Shown here one piece after another: positions 33,048-41,281 of a stretch of 64,000 bases of DNA (its first letter is position 1; each line of letters begins with the position of its first letter). The stretch is from CAUZIR01 sp965250195 (GTDB lineage: Bacteria > Chloroflexota > Dehalococcoidia > Lucifugimonadales > UBA2962): positions 1-64,000 of the forward strand of contig OZ252295.1 of assembly GCA_965250195.1 (NCBI GenBank). The letters run 5' to 3'. The notes under the pieces were generated by a model, which saw nothing but the letters and a program-made list of their open reading frames with translations, searched no databases and was not told where the DNA came from. Both the position numbers and the translations under genes were made by a program.

Positions 33048-35078
33048 ATGGTAGACACCCACCAGCGGCTTACGAACGAGTCTCTCGGCGATGCTAAGGG
33101 AGCCGAAGCTATCGACGACGCGATCTCGCAAACGCAGGCCTACCTCCTCGGCGAGCAGTATGAAGAGGGCTACTGGTGGGGCGAGCTGGAGTCGAACCCG
33201 ACGATGGAGGCCGAGTTCCTCCTGCTCAATCACTTCCTCGGCCTCAAGGACGCCGACAGGTGGCGGAAGCTGGCGAACCATATTCTTGGCCAGCAAAGGT
33301 CCGACGGGACCTGGGGCCAGTACTACGGCGCGCCCGGCGATATCTCTACGACTGTGGAGTGCTACTTCGCCCTCAAACTCGCCGGGATATCCCCGGACCA
33401 GCCGCTGATGGTGAAGGCGCGGGAGTTTGTCCTGCGCAAGGGCGGCGTGCCCAATACGCGCGTGTTTACGAAGATATGGCTCTCGCTCTTTGGGCAGTGG
33501 AAGTGGGAGGGCGTACCGGTCATGCCCGCAGAGTTGATTTTGCTGCCCAACTGGCTCCCGGTGAATATTTACGAGTTCTCGTCTTGGGCACGATCGACCA
33601 TCGTGCCGCTCTTGATACTGATGGACCGCAGGCCGGTGCATGAGCCCCCCTCACGGGCCGCAATTCCGGAGCTGTTCCCGGACGGGCCTGACGGCACCGA
33701 CTATTCGATCAAGAGGCCGACCAAGACCATCGGCTGGGAGTCGTTTTTCTACGCCGCTGATCTCGTGCTCCGCATGGTCGAGCGCCTGCCGGTTAAGCCC
33801 GCCCGCGGGTTCGCCATCCGCAAGGCCGAGCGATGGGTGCTGGACCACCAGGAAGCGGACGGAAGCTGGGGCGGCATCCAGCCTCCCTGGGTCTATTCGA
33901 TCATGGCCCTGGCGACGCTGGGATATGAGCTGGACCATCCCGTACTGAAGAAGGCTATCGAGGGCTTCGAGGGCTTCATGATCGAGGAGGGGGATTCGCT
34001 GCGAGTACAGGCCTGCGTCTCTCCCGTATGGGACACGGGGCTGGCGATGATGGCGATGCTCGACTCCGACGTGCCGGGTGACGACCCGGACGTGGTGCGG
34101 GCCGGCGAGTGGCTGATGCGCCAACAGGTGGTCAGGGGCGGCGACTGGCAGGTCAAGGCAGGGAACGTGCCGCCGGGCGGCTGGGCGTTCGAGTTCGAGA
34201 ACGACTCCTACCCGGACGTCGACGACGCGGCCGTGATCGCCACGGTGCTCCATCGAACAAAGCTCCCGGATGAGGAGCGCAAACGCGTTGCCCTGGACCG
34301 CTGCGTGCGCTGGATTGAGGGCATGCAGAGTTCCAACGGGGGCTGGGCGTCGTTCGACAAGGACAACACGCGTACGTTCATCGCCCGCATCCCCTTCTCG
34401 GACTTCGGGGAGACGATAGACCCCCCGAGCGTGGACGTCACCGCCCACGTCCTGGAACTGCTGGGGACACTTGGGAAAGGTGTCGAGGACGAGCATGTTG
34501 GGCGCGGCCTGGTCTATGTACTAAACGACCGCGAGGATGACGGGTCGTGGTTCGGCCGCTGGGGCGTGAACTACGTGTACGGCACCGGTTCGGTGGTGCC
34601 GGCTCTGAGGGCGATAGGTATTGGGCCCGATGACGAGAACGTAACCCTGGCGGCACAATGGATGGTGGATCACCAGAACGCGGACGGGGGCTGGGGCGAG
34701 AGCCCGGCGTCCTACGTGGACCCGGCACAGCGGGGCAGCGGACCGAGCACCGCATCGCAGACAGCCTGGGCACTGGTGACGCTTCTCGCCGCCGACGAGG
34801 GCGATCACCCTGCGACGGCGCGGGGGGTAAATTACCTGTTATCGACCCAGCAGCTCGATGGCGCCTGGGACGAGCCGCACTTCACGGGTACCGGGTTCCC
34901 CGGGTACGGCGTCGGTCAGCGAATGGAGCGACTCCCGGTCAAGGGAGAGGAGGGGTTCCAGGGACAGGAACTTCCCGCCGGTTTTATGATCAACTATCAC
35001 ATGTACCGCATCTACTGGCCGTTGGCCGCACTGGGCCGCTACAGAAGGTGGCGGAGGGAGCGATCTCCGCAGCGGTAA
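33048..35078 (+). CDS. shc: Squalene-hopene cyclase
   Basis: A 676-residue triterpene cyclase that converts squalene to hopene/diplopterol at the membrane. The catalytic DVDDAA motif starts at residue 390 (DxDDTA family motif, with Ala in place of Thr). Several QW repeats are present: QQRSDGTWGQYY, DGSWGGIQPPW, NGGWASFD, DDGSWFGRWGVNYVYGT and NADGGWGES. The C-terminus has the GTGFPGYGVGQ and MYRIYWPLAALGRY blocks typical of bacterial SHC. Length is normal. It ends the hpnH-hpnG-shc run. Confidence 0.96.
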   Translation: MVDTHQRLTNESLGDAKGAEAIDDAISQTQAYLLGEQYEEGYWWGELESNPTMEAEFLLLNHFLGLKDADRWRKLANHILGQQRSDGTWGQYYGAPGDISTTVECYFALKLAGISPDQPLMVKAREFVLRKGGVPNTRVFTKIWLSLFGQWKWEGVPVMPAELILLPNWLPVNIYEFSSWARSTIVPLLILMDRRPVHEPPSRAAIPELFPDGPDGTDYSIKRPTKTIGWESFFYAADLVLRMVERLPVKPARGFAIRKAERWVLDHQEADGSWGGIQPPWVYSIMALATLGYELDHPVLKKAIEGFEGFMIEEGDSLRVQACVSPVWDTGLAMMAMLDSDVPGDDPDVVRAGEWLMRQQVVRGGDWQVKAGNVPPGGWAFEFENDSYPDVDDAAVIATVLHRTKLPDEERKRVALDRCVRWIEGMQSSNGGWASFDKDNTRTFIARIPFSDFGETIDPPSVDVTAHVLELLGTLGKGVEDEHVGRGLVYVLNDREDDGSWFGRWGVNYVYGTGSVVPALRAIGIGPDDENVTLAAQWMVDHQNADGGWGESPASYVDPAQRGSGPSTASQTAWALVTLLAADEGDHPATARGVNYLLSTQQLDGAWDEPHFTGTGFPGYGVGQRMERLPVKGEEGFQGQELPAGFMINYHMYRIYWPLAALGRYRRWRRERSPQR

Positions 35079-35222
35079 TTAAGTCTACGGGCGGCCGGAG
35101 AGGCCGCTGACAATACATCGTAATGCTAAGTAAAAATAATTGAACAACGACCGGCCATTATGGTAGGGTTCTACCGGATAAATCGGGGTCTGCCCCGTTG
35201 CAATTATGAAAGAGGTTGGTAA

Positions 35223-35702
35223 ATGAGAGTGATTGAGGCGTCTTTCAAGACCGCCCTCCAGACTCTGGACGTTAAGACCTCCCAAGCTCCGCAGTTCATC
35301 GACATCACCGAGCGTGTGTCGGAGTTGGTTTCGAGTTCGGAGGTACGCAATGGAATGGTCTGCGTGTTCTCCAAGCACACCACTACCGCAATAGTGATTC
35401 AAGAGAACGAGCCGCTGCTGATGACCGACCTGGCCTCGTTCGTCGAGCGGCTCGCCCCTCGCGGTGCCCACTACAGGCACAACGATTTCTCCGTGCGCAC
35501 GGTGCACATGCACGAGGACGAGTGCCCTAACGGCCACTCCCACTGCCAGCACCTGATTCTGGGCGGCTCCGAGACGATTCCGGTCGTCGATGGCGAGATG
35601 ACTCTGGGCAAGTGGCAGCGCATCTTCGCCGTCGAGCTGGACTCCGACAAGGCGCTGCAAATCGACAGCCGCCAGGTGGTTGTCCAGGTTATGGGTGTGT
35701 AA
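35223..35702 (+). CDS. YjbQ/UPF0047-family protein (secondary thiamine-phosphate synthase type)
   Basis: A 159-residue protein of the YjbQ family. Signature segments are FIDITERVSELV, GMVCVFSKHTTTAIVIQENE, YRHNDF, NGHSHCQHLILGGSETIPVVDGEMTLGKWQRIFAVELD. Members show weak thiamine-phosphate synthase activity in E. coli, but the physiological role is unclear. A good ribosome site (gaaagaggttggtaa) precedes the ATG, and a strong terminator follows 30 bp after the stop. It is flanked by hopanoid genes, although no direct link is known. Confidence 0.9.
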   Translation: MRVIEASFKTALQTLDVKTSQAPQFIDITERVSELVSSSEVRNGMVCVFSKHTTTAIVIQENEPLLMTDLASFVERLAPRGAHYRHNDFSVRTVHMHEDECPNGHSHCQHLILGGSETIPVVDGEMTLGKWQRIFAVELDSDKALQIDSRQVVVQVMGV

Positions 35703-35731
35703 GGGGCCGTACCCCGATTCTAGAGCGCGTC

Positions 35732-35769
35732 GGGCGGCGGCCATACGGCCGCCGCCCTTCTTTTTTCTA
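35732..35769 (+). terminator. Rho-independent terminator
   Basis: GGGCGGCGGCC, loop ATAC, GGCCGCCGCCC, then TTCTTTTTT. A perfect 11-bp GC stem with U-tail, 30 bp after the YjbQ-type gene; it separates that transcript from the squalene/phytoene synthase. Confidence 0.92.
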
Positions 35770-35817
35770 CCTCTTTTTCTTTCCTCTTTTTACCTCCCTG
35801 CTATTCTGAGACGGATT

Positions 35818-36702
35818 ATGGTGGCCGATCTCAAACAGGCTTACGAGGCCTGCAAGCGGATAACGAAGGCCGAGGCGAAGAACTTCTACTACGCCTTCCG
35901 TACCCTGCCGGCCGACAAACGCCAGGCCATTTACGCCGCTTATGCCTACTGCCGACTCTGCGACGACATCGCCGACGCCGACGAGGATATGTCCTCCACA
36001 GACAAAGAGACGCGGTTCGCCGCGCTCAGGGCCGACCTGGACTCGGCGCTGGCCGGGAACCCGGGCGACCCGGTCCTGGCGGCACTGGCGGACTCAGCGG
36101 ACCGGTTCGGTTTCTCGCGAGAGCTTCTGTTAGAGGTTCTCGAAGGGGTCGAGATGGACCTCACCAAGACCCGGTTCGCCGATTTCGGAGAGTTGCGGGA
36201 ATACTGCTACAAGGTGGCCTCGGCCGTCGGGCTGATCAGTATTGAGGTCTTCGGTTATGAGGACCCCGCCGCCCGGCAGTACGCTGTCGATCTTGGCCTG
36301 GCCATGCAGCTGACCAACATTATTCGCGACGTCAAAGAGGACGCAGAGCGGGACCGCATATACATCCCCCTCGACGAGATGGCCCGGTTCGGCTACACAG
36401 AGGAGGATCTGAAGGCGGGCGTCGTCGATGAGCGGTTCCGTGGTCTGATGGCGCTTCAGGCGGAGCGGGCACGGGCCTATTTCGAGAGCGGTGCCAAACT
36501 GGTCCCGCTGCTCAGTGCCGAGGCGCGGGCCTGCACGTCGGTGCTCGCCGCGCTGTACTCGACCATTCTAGACCGCATCGAGGAGTCGGGATTCGACGTG
36601 TTCGAGCGCCGGGTCGGACTTTCGGCTTCGGAGAAGCTGCTGCTGATGGCCCGCCTGTGGGCGCTCAGTTTCGTGCCCAGACTTCCCATCCCCGGCCGCT
36701 AG
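35818..36702 (+). CDS. Squalene/phytoene synthase family protein (HpnD-like)
   Basis: A 294-residue head-to-head prenyl synthase. The two Asp-rich motifs are present: YCRLCDDIADAD and LTNIIRDVKEDAERDRIYIP. By context, downstream of hpnHG and shc, it could make presqualene diphosphate or squalene, but phytoene synthase cannot be excluded. No second synthase (hpnC) or HpnE oxidase is visible in the window. I use ATG 35818. It sits right after a terminator in a pyrimidine-rich stretch; a possible -10 TATTCT (35802-35807) would give a nearly leaderless mRNA. Confidence 0.85.
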   Translation: MVADLKQAYEACKRITKAEAKNFYYAFRTLPADKRQAIYAAYAYCRLCDDIADADEDMSSTDKETRFAALRADLDSALAGNPGDPVLAALADSADRFGFSRELLLEVLEGVEMDLTKTRFADFGELREYCYKVASAVGLISIEVFGYEDPAARQYAVDLGLAMQLTNIIRDVKEDAERDRIYIPLDEMARFGYTEEDLKAGVVDERFRGLMALQAERARAYFESGAKLVPLLSAEARACTSVLAALYSTILDRIEESGFDVFERRVGLSASEKLLLMARLWALSFVPRLPIPGR

Positions 36703-36714
36703 GCCACCCCCGCC

Positions 36715-37722
36715 ATGAGTTCGCAGTCGCCAAGAGAGGGTCACGCGCTGGTGCTAGCGCCGTTCTCGCGGGAAGGCATCGCTTTGCTTCAGTCGCGTAT
36801 GGCCGCCACGCACGAGAGCTGGATGGACACGCTGCGCCTGTACGACCCGGACGAACTTGCCGAACGCATTAACGAACTTGCCATAACCGCCCTAATCGTA
36901 GAATCGGACTTCGTGTTCGCAGAGACTTTCGAACAGGTGAGCACGCTACTGTTCGTCGGCGTCTGCCGTGGCGCACTCAACCACGTGGACGTGGACTCGG
37001 CTACCGAGCACGGGGTGCTGGTGGTGAACGCGCCCGGCCGCAACTCTCGCGCAGTCGCGGAGCACATTTTTGGGATGATGCTCGCCCTGGCTCGCCAGAT
37101 ACCGGCGGCACACTGCTATGTGACGGACGGGCGATGGACAAGCCCCGATGAGCCATATCGAACGCTGCGCGGTGTCGAGCTGGGCGGCCGTACGCTGGGC
37201 CTGGTGGGCTTCGGCGCGATAGGCAGGGAGGTGGCCGATATTGCCTTCGCATTGGGTATGGGCGTGTTGGCGCACGACCCTTATGTTTCCGAAGCGCCCG
37301 CAGGCGTGACTCTGACCGACCTGGACACGCTCCTCGCCGGCTCGGACTTTGTCGCGACCCTGGCTCCACTTAACTCGGAGACGACGGGGATGCTGGACGC
37401 CCCTAGACTTGCCCGCATGAAGCCGGGTTCTTTTTTGGTTATGGCCTCGGACGCGTCGATAACGGACCAGAGCGCCCTGCTCGCCGCACTACGCTCCGGC
37501 TCTATCAGGGGCGCGGCGGTGGACATTTTCGATACGCACCCCGTCGCACCGGACAGCCCGCTTCTGACGGCCGAGAACTTGTTGCTCACCCCTCACATTG
37601 CCGGAGCTACCGATGAGACTATCGAGCGCCACTCAGCGATGGTGGCCGGGGACCTGGTCCGTTTTCTTGACGGCCACACGCCGGTGAACGCGGTCAACCC
37701 GGAAGCGATGGCAGATGGCTGA
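36715..37722 (+). CDS. D-2-hydroxyacid dehydrogenase (NAD-binding)
   Basis: A 335-residue phosphoglycerate-dehydrogenase-like enzyme. Motifs: NAPGRNSRAVAEHIFGMMLALAR, GRTLGLVGFGAIGREVADIA (GxGxxG), NSETTGMLDAPRLARMKPGSFLVMAS, and the catalytic-region TPHIAGATDETIERH, with His after P as active-site acid and Arg/Glu replaced in part (the usual N-R-G...D is MASDASITD here). First gene of a six-gene plus-strand carbohydrate operon; its end overlaps the kinase start by 8 bp. Substrate probably a sugar-derived hydroxyacid. Confidence 0.88.
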   Translation: MSSQSPREGHALVLAPFSREGIALLQSRMAATHESWMDTLRLYDPDELAERINELAITALIVESDFVFAETFEQVSTLLFVGVCRGALNHVDVDSATEHGVLVVNAPGRNSRAVAEHIFGMMLALARQIPAAHCYVTDGRWTSPDEPYRTLRGVELGGRTLGLVGFGAIGREVADIAFALGMGVLAHDPYVSEAPAGVTLTDLDTLLAGSDFVATLAPLNSETTGMLDAPRLARMKPGSFLVMASDASITDQSALLAALRSGSIRGAAVDIFDTHPVAPDSPLLTAENLLLTPHIAGATDETIERHSAMVAGDLVRFLDGHTPVNAVNPEAMADG

Positions 37723-39199
37723 GCAGGCCGTATTGGTGATCGACGCCGGTACGAGCACGATACGGTGCCACGTCTTCGACATGGAAGGCGTCGAGCTGGC
37801 GGCCGACCACTCGGCGTGGCCTCCCTCCACTGCCGCGGCCGACCTGCCACTGGCGCGAGAATGGGACCCCGAAGCGGTGCTCTCGGCCGTCTACGGCCTG
37901 ATCGGGCGAGTGCTGGGCCGTGTAGACGCCCAGATAGCGGCGATCGCCGTCACGTCCATGAGGCAGGCGGTAGCGTTCCTGGACGATCGCCATCAAGCTC
38001 TGTATTTGGGTCCAAATGTCGACCTGAGAGCCGTTTTCGAGGGCGGGGCAATCGATGAAGACCATCGAGATCTCGTTTACCGCACCACGGGCCACCTGCC
38101 TTCGTTTTTGTTCGCCCCCGCCAAGGCCGCCTGGATGCGGAGCAATCGGCCGGAGCTTTTCGGAAACATCAGGACCGCAGTCACGTTCACAGACTGGTTG
38201 ATACTGCGGATGACCGGAGAGCTAGCTTCTGAGCGGACGCTCGCCTGCGAAGCGGGGCTGCTGGACGTGGGCACGCGTAAATGGGCGACGGAGATGGCCG
38301 AACTTCTCGGGTGCCCTCTGGATAGCGAGGTGCCGCTGATCAGGACCGGAGACACGGTCGGCCGGGTCAATGCCGAAGCCTCGGCGGCGACCGGAATCCC
38401 CGCAGACACACCGGTCACGTCGGCCGGGGCCGACACCCAGTGCGCGGCACTCGGGATGGGCGTCGCCGAGCCGGGCCAGGTGGCCATAGTGGCGGGGTGG
38501 AGCGCACCGGTGCAACAAGTGACCGACGCCCCCGCACCGTCGGAACACATGGCGACGTGGACCGGGTGCCATCTCATCGACCGTCGATGGGTTGCCGAGG
38601 GTAACGCCGGCGACACCGGCCGGGCCTATGCCTGGATTGCCGAGACAACGGGCATCTCGTTCGCCGAACTGGAGGAGGCATCCCGGCTCGTCGAACCAGG
38701 CGCCGAGGGAACGGTCGCGGTGCTGGGACCGCCCCGTATGGACATGTCCTCGGTCGGTCTGCGGGCGGGCGGGCTGCTGTTTCCGGTGCCGGTGACGATG
38801 AATGAACGCGGCCCCGGCCACCTCGCCAGGGCTGGAATGGAGTCGGTCGCATTCGCGATAAAGGCCAATCTTGCCCAGCTAACGGACGTCACCGGGACGG
38901 CCCCGGCGTCGATCGCGCTGGGCGGTGGAATGGCCCGGAGCGGACTGTTTTGCGACGTTGTTGCAAACGTTCTAGACGCCGATATACTGGTGCTCGGCCG
39001 CCGGAGCGCCAGCGCGCTGGGGGCCTTCGTGAGCGCCATGACGGCCGTGGCCCGGTTCGATTCTCTAGCGCAAGGTTCGGGCTGGGCTGAGGGGGCGCTG
39101 GTCCGGGTCGCGCCCAGTCCCCTGCTCGCCTCGGAGTACGAAGACCATTACGGCCGGTGGCTGGAGGCCTCTTCTAGCCTGGCGAAGCTCCAGTTGTGA
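37715..39199 (+). CDS. FGGY-family carbohydrate kinase
   Basis: A 494-residue sugar kinase. The N-terminal phosphate loop IDAGTSTIRCHVFD, RQAVAFLDD, the TDWLILRMTGE segment, the ATP-site SAGADTQCAALGMG and the C-terminal IALGGGMARSGLFCDVVANVLD fit the FGGY family (xylulokinase/AI-2 kinase-like). It is translationally coupled to the upstream dehydrogenase and followed by a class II aldolase, a pairing used for phosphorylation and cleavage of pentoses, deoxy-sugars or AI-2-like molecules. Exact substrate unknown. Confidence 0.9.
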   Translation: MAEQAVLVIDAGTSTIRCHVFDMEGVELAADHSAWPPSTAAADLPLAREWDPEAVLSAVYGLIGRVLGRVDAQIAAIAVTSMRQAVAFLDDRHQALYLGPNVDLRAVFEGGAIDEDHRDLVYRTTGHLPSFLFAPAKAAWMRSNRPELFGNIRTAVTFTDWLILRMTGELASERTLACEAGLLDVGTRKWATEMAELLGCPLDSEVPLIRTGDTVGRVNAEASAATGIPADTPVTSAGADTQCAALGMGVAEPGQVAIVAGWSAPVQQVTDAPAPSEHMATWTGCHLIDRRWVAEGNAGDTGRAYAWIAETTGISFAELEEASRLVEPGAEGTVAVLGPPRMDMSSVGLRAGGLLFPVPVTMNERGPGHLARAGMESVAFAIKANLAQLTDVTGTAPASIALGGGMARSGLFCDVVANVLDADILVLGRRSASALGAFVSAMTAVARFDSLAQGSGWAEGALVRVAPSPLLASEYEDHYGRWLEASSSLAKLQL

Positions 39200-39221
39200 T
39201 GCCCGGCGTAAACATTTACAG

Positions 39222-39884
39222 ATGAGCAACACGTACTCTAAACAACGGGCGGCAGTGGCTGAAGCAGCCCACGAGATGGACCGGCTGGGGCTGGTTTCCG
39301 GCTCCAGTGGCAACGTCAGCATGCGCCTGGACGAAGGCGGGCTGATGGCGATCACCCCGATGGGCGTGCCCTACACGGATCTGAACGAGTCGGACGTGGT
39401 GGTTGTCGATGCCGAACTCGAATCGGTCGAGGGCGAACTCGCCCCTTCGTCCGAGTCGCTGCTGCATCTTGGAATCTACGATCGCCGGCCGGACGCCGGG
39501 GCCGTCATCCACACGCACTCGGTGTTCTCCTCGGTCGCGGCGGTGACGGGCCGCCCGATACCACCCATCGTTGACGAAATGGTGGTGTATGTGGGCGGCG
39601 AGATACGCGTCTCTGAGTACGCCTTCCCCGGCACGGAGGAGCTGGCCCAGCGGGTATGTGACGCGCTGGATGGCAGAAGCGCAGCCCTCATTCGCAACCA
39701 CGGCGCGGTCGGGGTTGGAAGAACGCTGAAAGAGGCGCTGCGGGTGTGTACGCTCATTGAGCGGGTGGCGAAGATTCACGCCTACGCCCTGATGACCGGC
39801 GATGTGGGCGAGCTACCGGCCGACGTGGTCGAGCGCGAACAGGCGATTTACAAAATGAGGACCGGGAGACCCCAACCATGGTGA
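39222..39884 (+). CDS. Class II aldolase/adducin family protein
   Basis: A 220-residue zinc-dependent aldolase of the L-fuculose/L-ribulose-phosphate family. The N-terminal GLVSGSSGNVSMRL and TPMGVPYTDL match the phosphate-binding part; SSESLLHLGIYDRRPDAGAVIHTHSVFSSVAA carries the acid Glu and the His-x-His zinc ligands, and RNHGAVGVG the third His. It probably cleaves the product of the adjacent kinase. The 3' end overlaps the next gene by 7 bp. Confidence 0.92.
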   Translation: MSNTYSKQRAAVAEAAHEMDRLGLVSGSSGNVSMRLDEGGLMAITPMGVPYTDLNESDVVVVDAELESVEGELAPSSESLLHLGIYDRRPDAGAVIHTHSVFSSVAAVTGRPIPPIVDEMVVYVGGEIRVSEYAFPGTEELAQRVCDALDGRSAALIRNHGAVGVGRTLKEALRVCTLIERVAKIHAYALMTGDVGELPADVVEREQAIYKMRTGRPQPW

Positions 39885-40246
39885 GCGTACCGGCGTTTTT
39901 GCTGCGCAGGCTTTATGTCAAAGGCAGCCTTACCGGAGACGTGAACGGGTTCGCGTTCCGACTGAGGAACGGCCTGGGATCGGGCTACGCTCACAAGCTG
40001 TGGCCGCTAACGCTGGACGGCGAAGAGGTGCCCGTGGCGTCTAGCTCCTTCATGCAGGGCGAGGAGCGGACGGGATTTGCCGAGGTGTCAAAGGAAAAGA
40101 CGTTTACCCTGGCGATGAACACCAATATCGAGATAAGCGTGGACGGCGTCGCGCTCACGGACGGGCCGCACAAGATCGGCATGGCGTTCGACGTGCCCGG
40201 CCTCGGGACGCTACGCTTCGATTTCAAAGACGAGACAGCTTCCTAA
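39878..40246 (+). CDS. Small beta-rich protein, possibly C-glycoside deglycosidase beta-subunit-like
   Basis: I am unsure of this 122-residue protein. It reads as a single beta-sandwich: VPAFLLRRLYVKGSLT, GFAFRLRNGLGSGYA, LTLDGEEVPVASSSF, FTLAMNTNIEISVDG, LTDGPHKIGMAFDVPGLG, TLRFDFKD. This succession (basic start, G-F-x-F-x-L-R-N, L-x-L-D-G-E-E-V, G-x-H-x-I-x-M) resembles by eye the small DUF6379-type subunit of C-glycoside deglycosidases, though no alpha subunit (sugar isomerase-like) is in the operon. It is coupled to the aldolase gene by a 7-bp overlap, so it likely belongs to the same pathway. Confidence 0.6.
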   Translation: MVSVPAFLLRRLYVKGSLTGDVNGFAFRLRNGLGSGYAHKLWPLTLDGEEVPVASSSFMQGEERTGFAEVSKEKTFTLAMNTNIEISVDGVALTDGPHKIGMAFDVPGLGTLRFDFKDETAS

Positions 40247-40261
40247 CCCCATGCGTGTAGC

Positions 40262-40313
40262 AGCGAGGAGGCCACGAGCCCAAGAGCCCAAGAGCGAGCC
40301 CCGCGAGCGGAGA
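40262..40313 (+). repeat. Dispersed intergenic repeat, copy D (tail part)
   Basis: Contains AGCGAGGAGGCCACGAGCCC, AAGAGCCCAAGAGCGAGCC and CCGCGAGCGGAGACC. It shares the GAGCGAGCCCC..GCGAGCGGAG tail with copy E but lacks a clear TTGCCAAAGCGATGA head. It fills the spacer before the epimerase gene, and its GGAG is positioned as that gene's ribosome site. Confidence 0.5.
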
Positions 40314-40315
40314 CC

Positions 40316-41281
40316 ATGCGCGTAGCGATAACGGGCTCTTCCGGGTACGTTGGCACCAATTTGGTCCGCCGTCTCGCATCTGCCGACTGGGTGGAGGCCG
40401 TCCTTGGCGTGGACGTGCGACCGCCGTCGTTCGACTACCCGGCCTCAGCGACCCACGTCGACCACGACGTTCGCAGGCCGCTCGACAAGCTTTTTACAGA
40501 CTTTGCCCCGGACGCGGTGGTTCACCTGGCCTTTGTGCTGGAGCCGGGCAGGAACAAAGCCGCCATTCGGCAGGTAGACTTGGCGGGCACGGCGAATGCC
40601 CTGTCGGCCACAGCCTCCTCTGGGGCCGGGTACTTCCTCTACTTTGGCAGCACCACCGTCTACGGACCGCATCCCGACAACCCGGATTGGTTGACCGAGG
40701 ACTCCCCTGCCCGACCGTTGCCCGGTTTTCAGTACGCAGTGGACAAACTGGGCGCTGAAGGTCTGATCTTGGAGTTCTCTGGGGCGCATCCGGAAACCGG
40801 CGTCGCGGTTCTGCGGGGCTGCCCGGTGATGGGACCGACCGCGGACAATTTCGTTTCCCGCGCCTTCGCCAAGCGAGTGCTGGTGGGCATGTGGGGGTAC
40901 GACCCCCCCATGCAGCTACTGCACGAAACCGACCTCATCGACGTCCTGGAGCTGAGCTTGCGCAGGCGAGTCACTGGCACGTATAACATCGCCGGAGACG
41001 GCGTCGTGCACTGGAGCGAGATGGCACAGATGCTGGGCCGCCCGGTGGTGACGCTGCCCGCTCCGGTGCTCTATGCGATGGCTGGAGCGACCTGGACGCT
41101 GCGGCTGCAGTCGGAGGCACCGGCAGCCGGGCTGGCGTTCATCAAGCACCGATGGACGGCGAGCACCGAGAAGATCAAAACAGAGCTGGGCGTCCGCTTC
41201 GCCCACACGTCGTCCGACGCCTGGGCGGCCTACGCCGAGCGATTGGGTCGCCGGAGCGCCAGGGTGGCGCCGCGAGCGTGA
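40316..41281 (+). CDS. NAD-dependent epimerase/dehydratase
   Basis: A 321-residue extended SDR. The N-terminal VAITGSSGYVGTNLVRRL is the TGxxGxxG cofactor motif; YFGSTTVYG and YAVDKLGAEG give the Ser/Thr and the Tyr-x3-Lys (YAVDK), and VLRGCPVMGP follows. Nucleotide-sugar epimerases and four-carbon sugar-acid dehydrogenases (DenD-like) both look like this. Fifth gene of the carbohydrate operon; its stop overlaps the nucleoside hydrolase start (GTGA). Confidence 0.88.
   Translation: MRVAITGSSGYVGTNLVRRLASADWVEAVLGVDVRPPSFDYPASATHVDHDVRRPLDKLFTDFAPDAVVHLAFVLEPGRNKAAIRQVDLAGTANALSATASSGAGYFLYFGSTTVYGPHPDNPDWLTEDSPARPLPGFQYAVDKLGAEGLILEFSGAHPETGVAVLRGCPVMGPTADNFVSRAFAKRVLVGMWGYDPPMQLLHETDLIDVLELSLRRRVTGTYNIAGDGVVHWSEMAQMLGRPVVTLPAPVLYAMAGATWTLRLQSEAPAAGLAFIKHRWTASTEKIKTELGVRFAHTSSDAWAAYAERLGRRSARVAPRA

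Noticed and set aside
35818..36702. Firm call as hpnC or hpnD
   Set aside because: The motifs only prove the squalene/phytoene synthase family; context suggests but does not establish the specific step.
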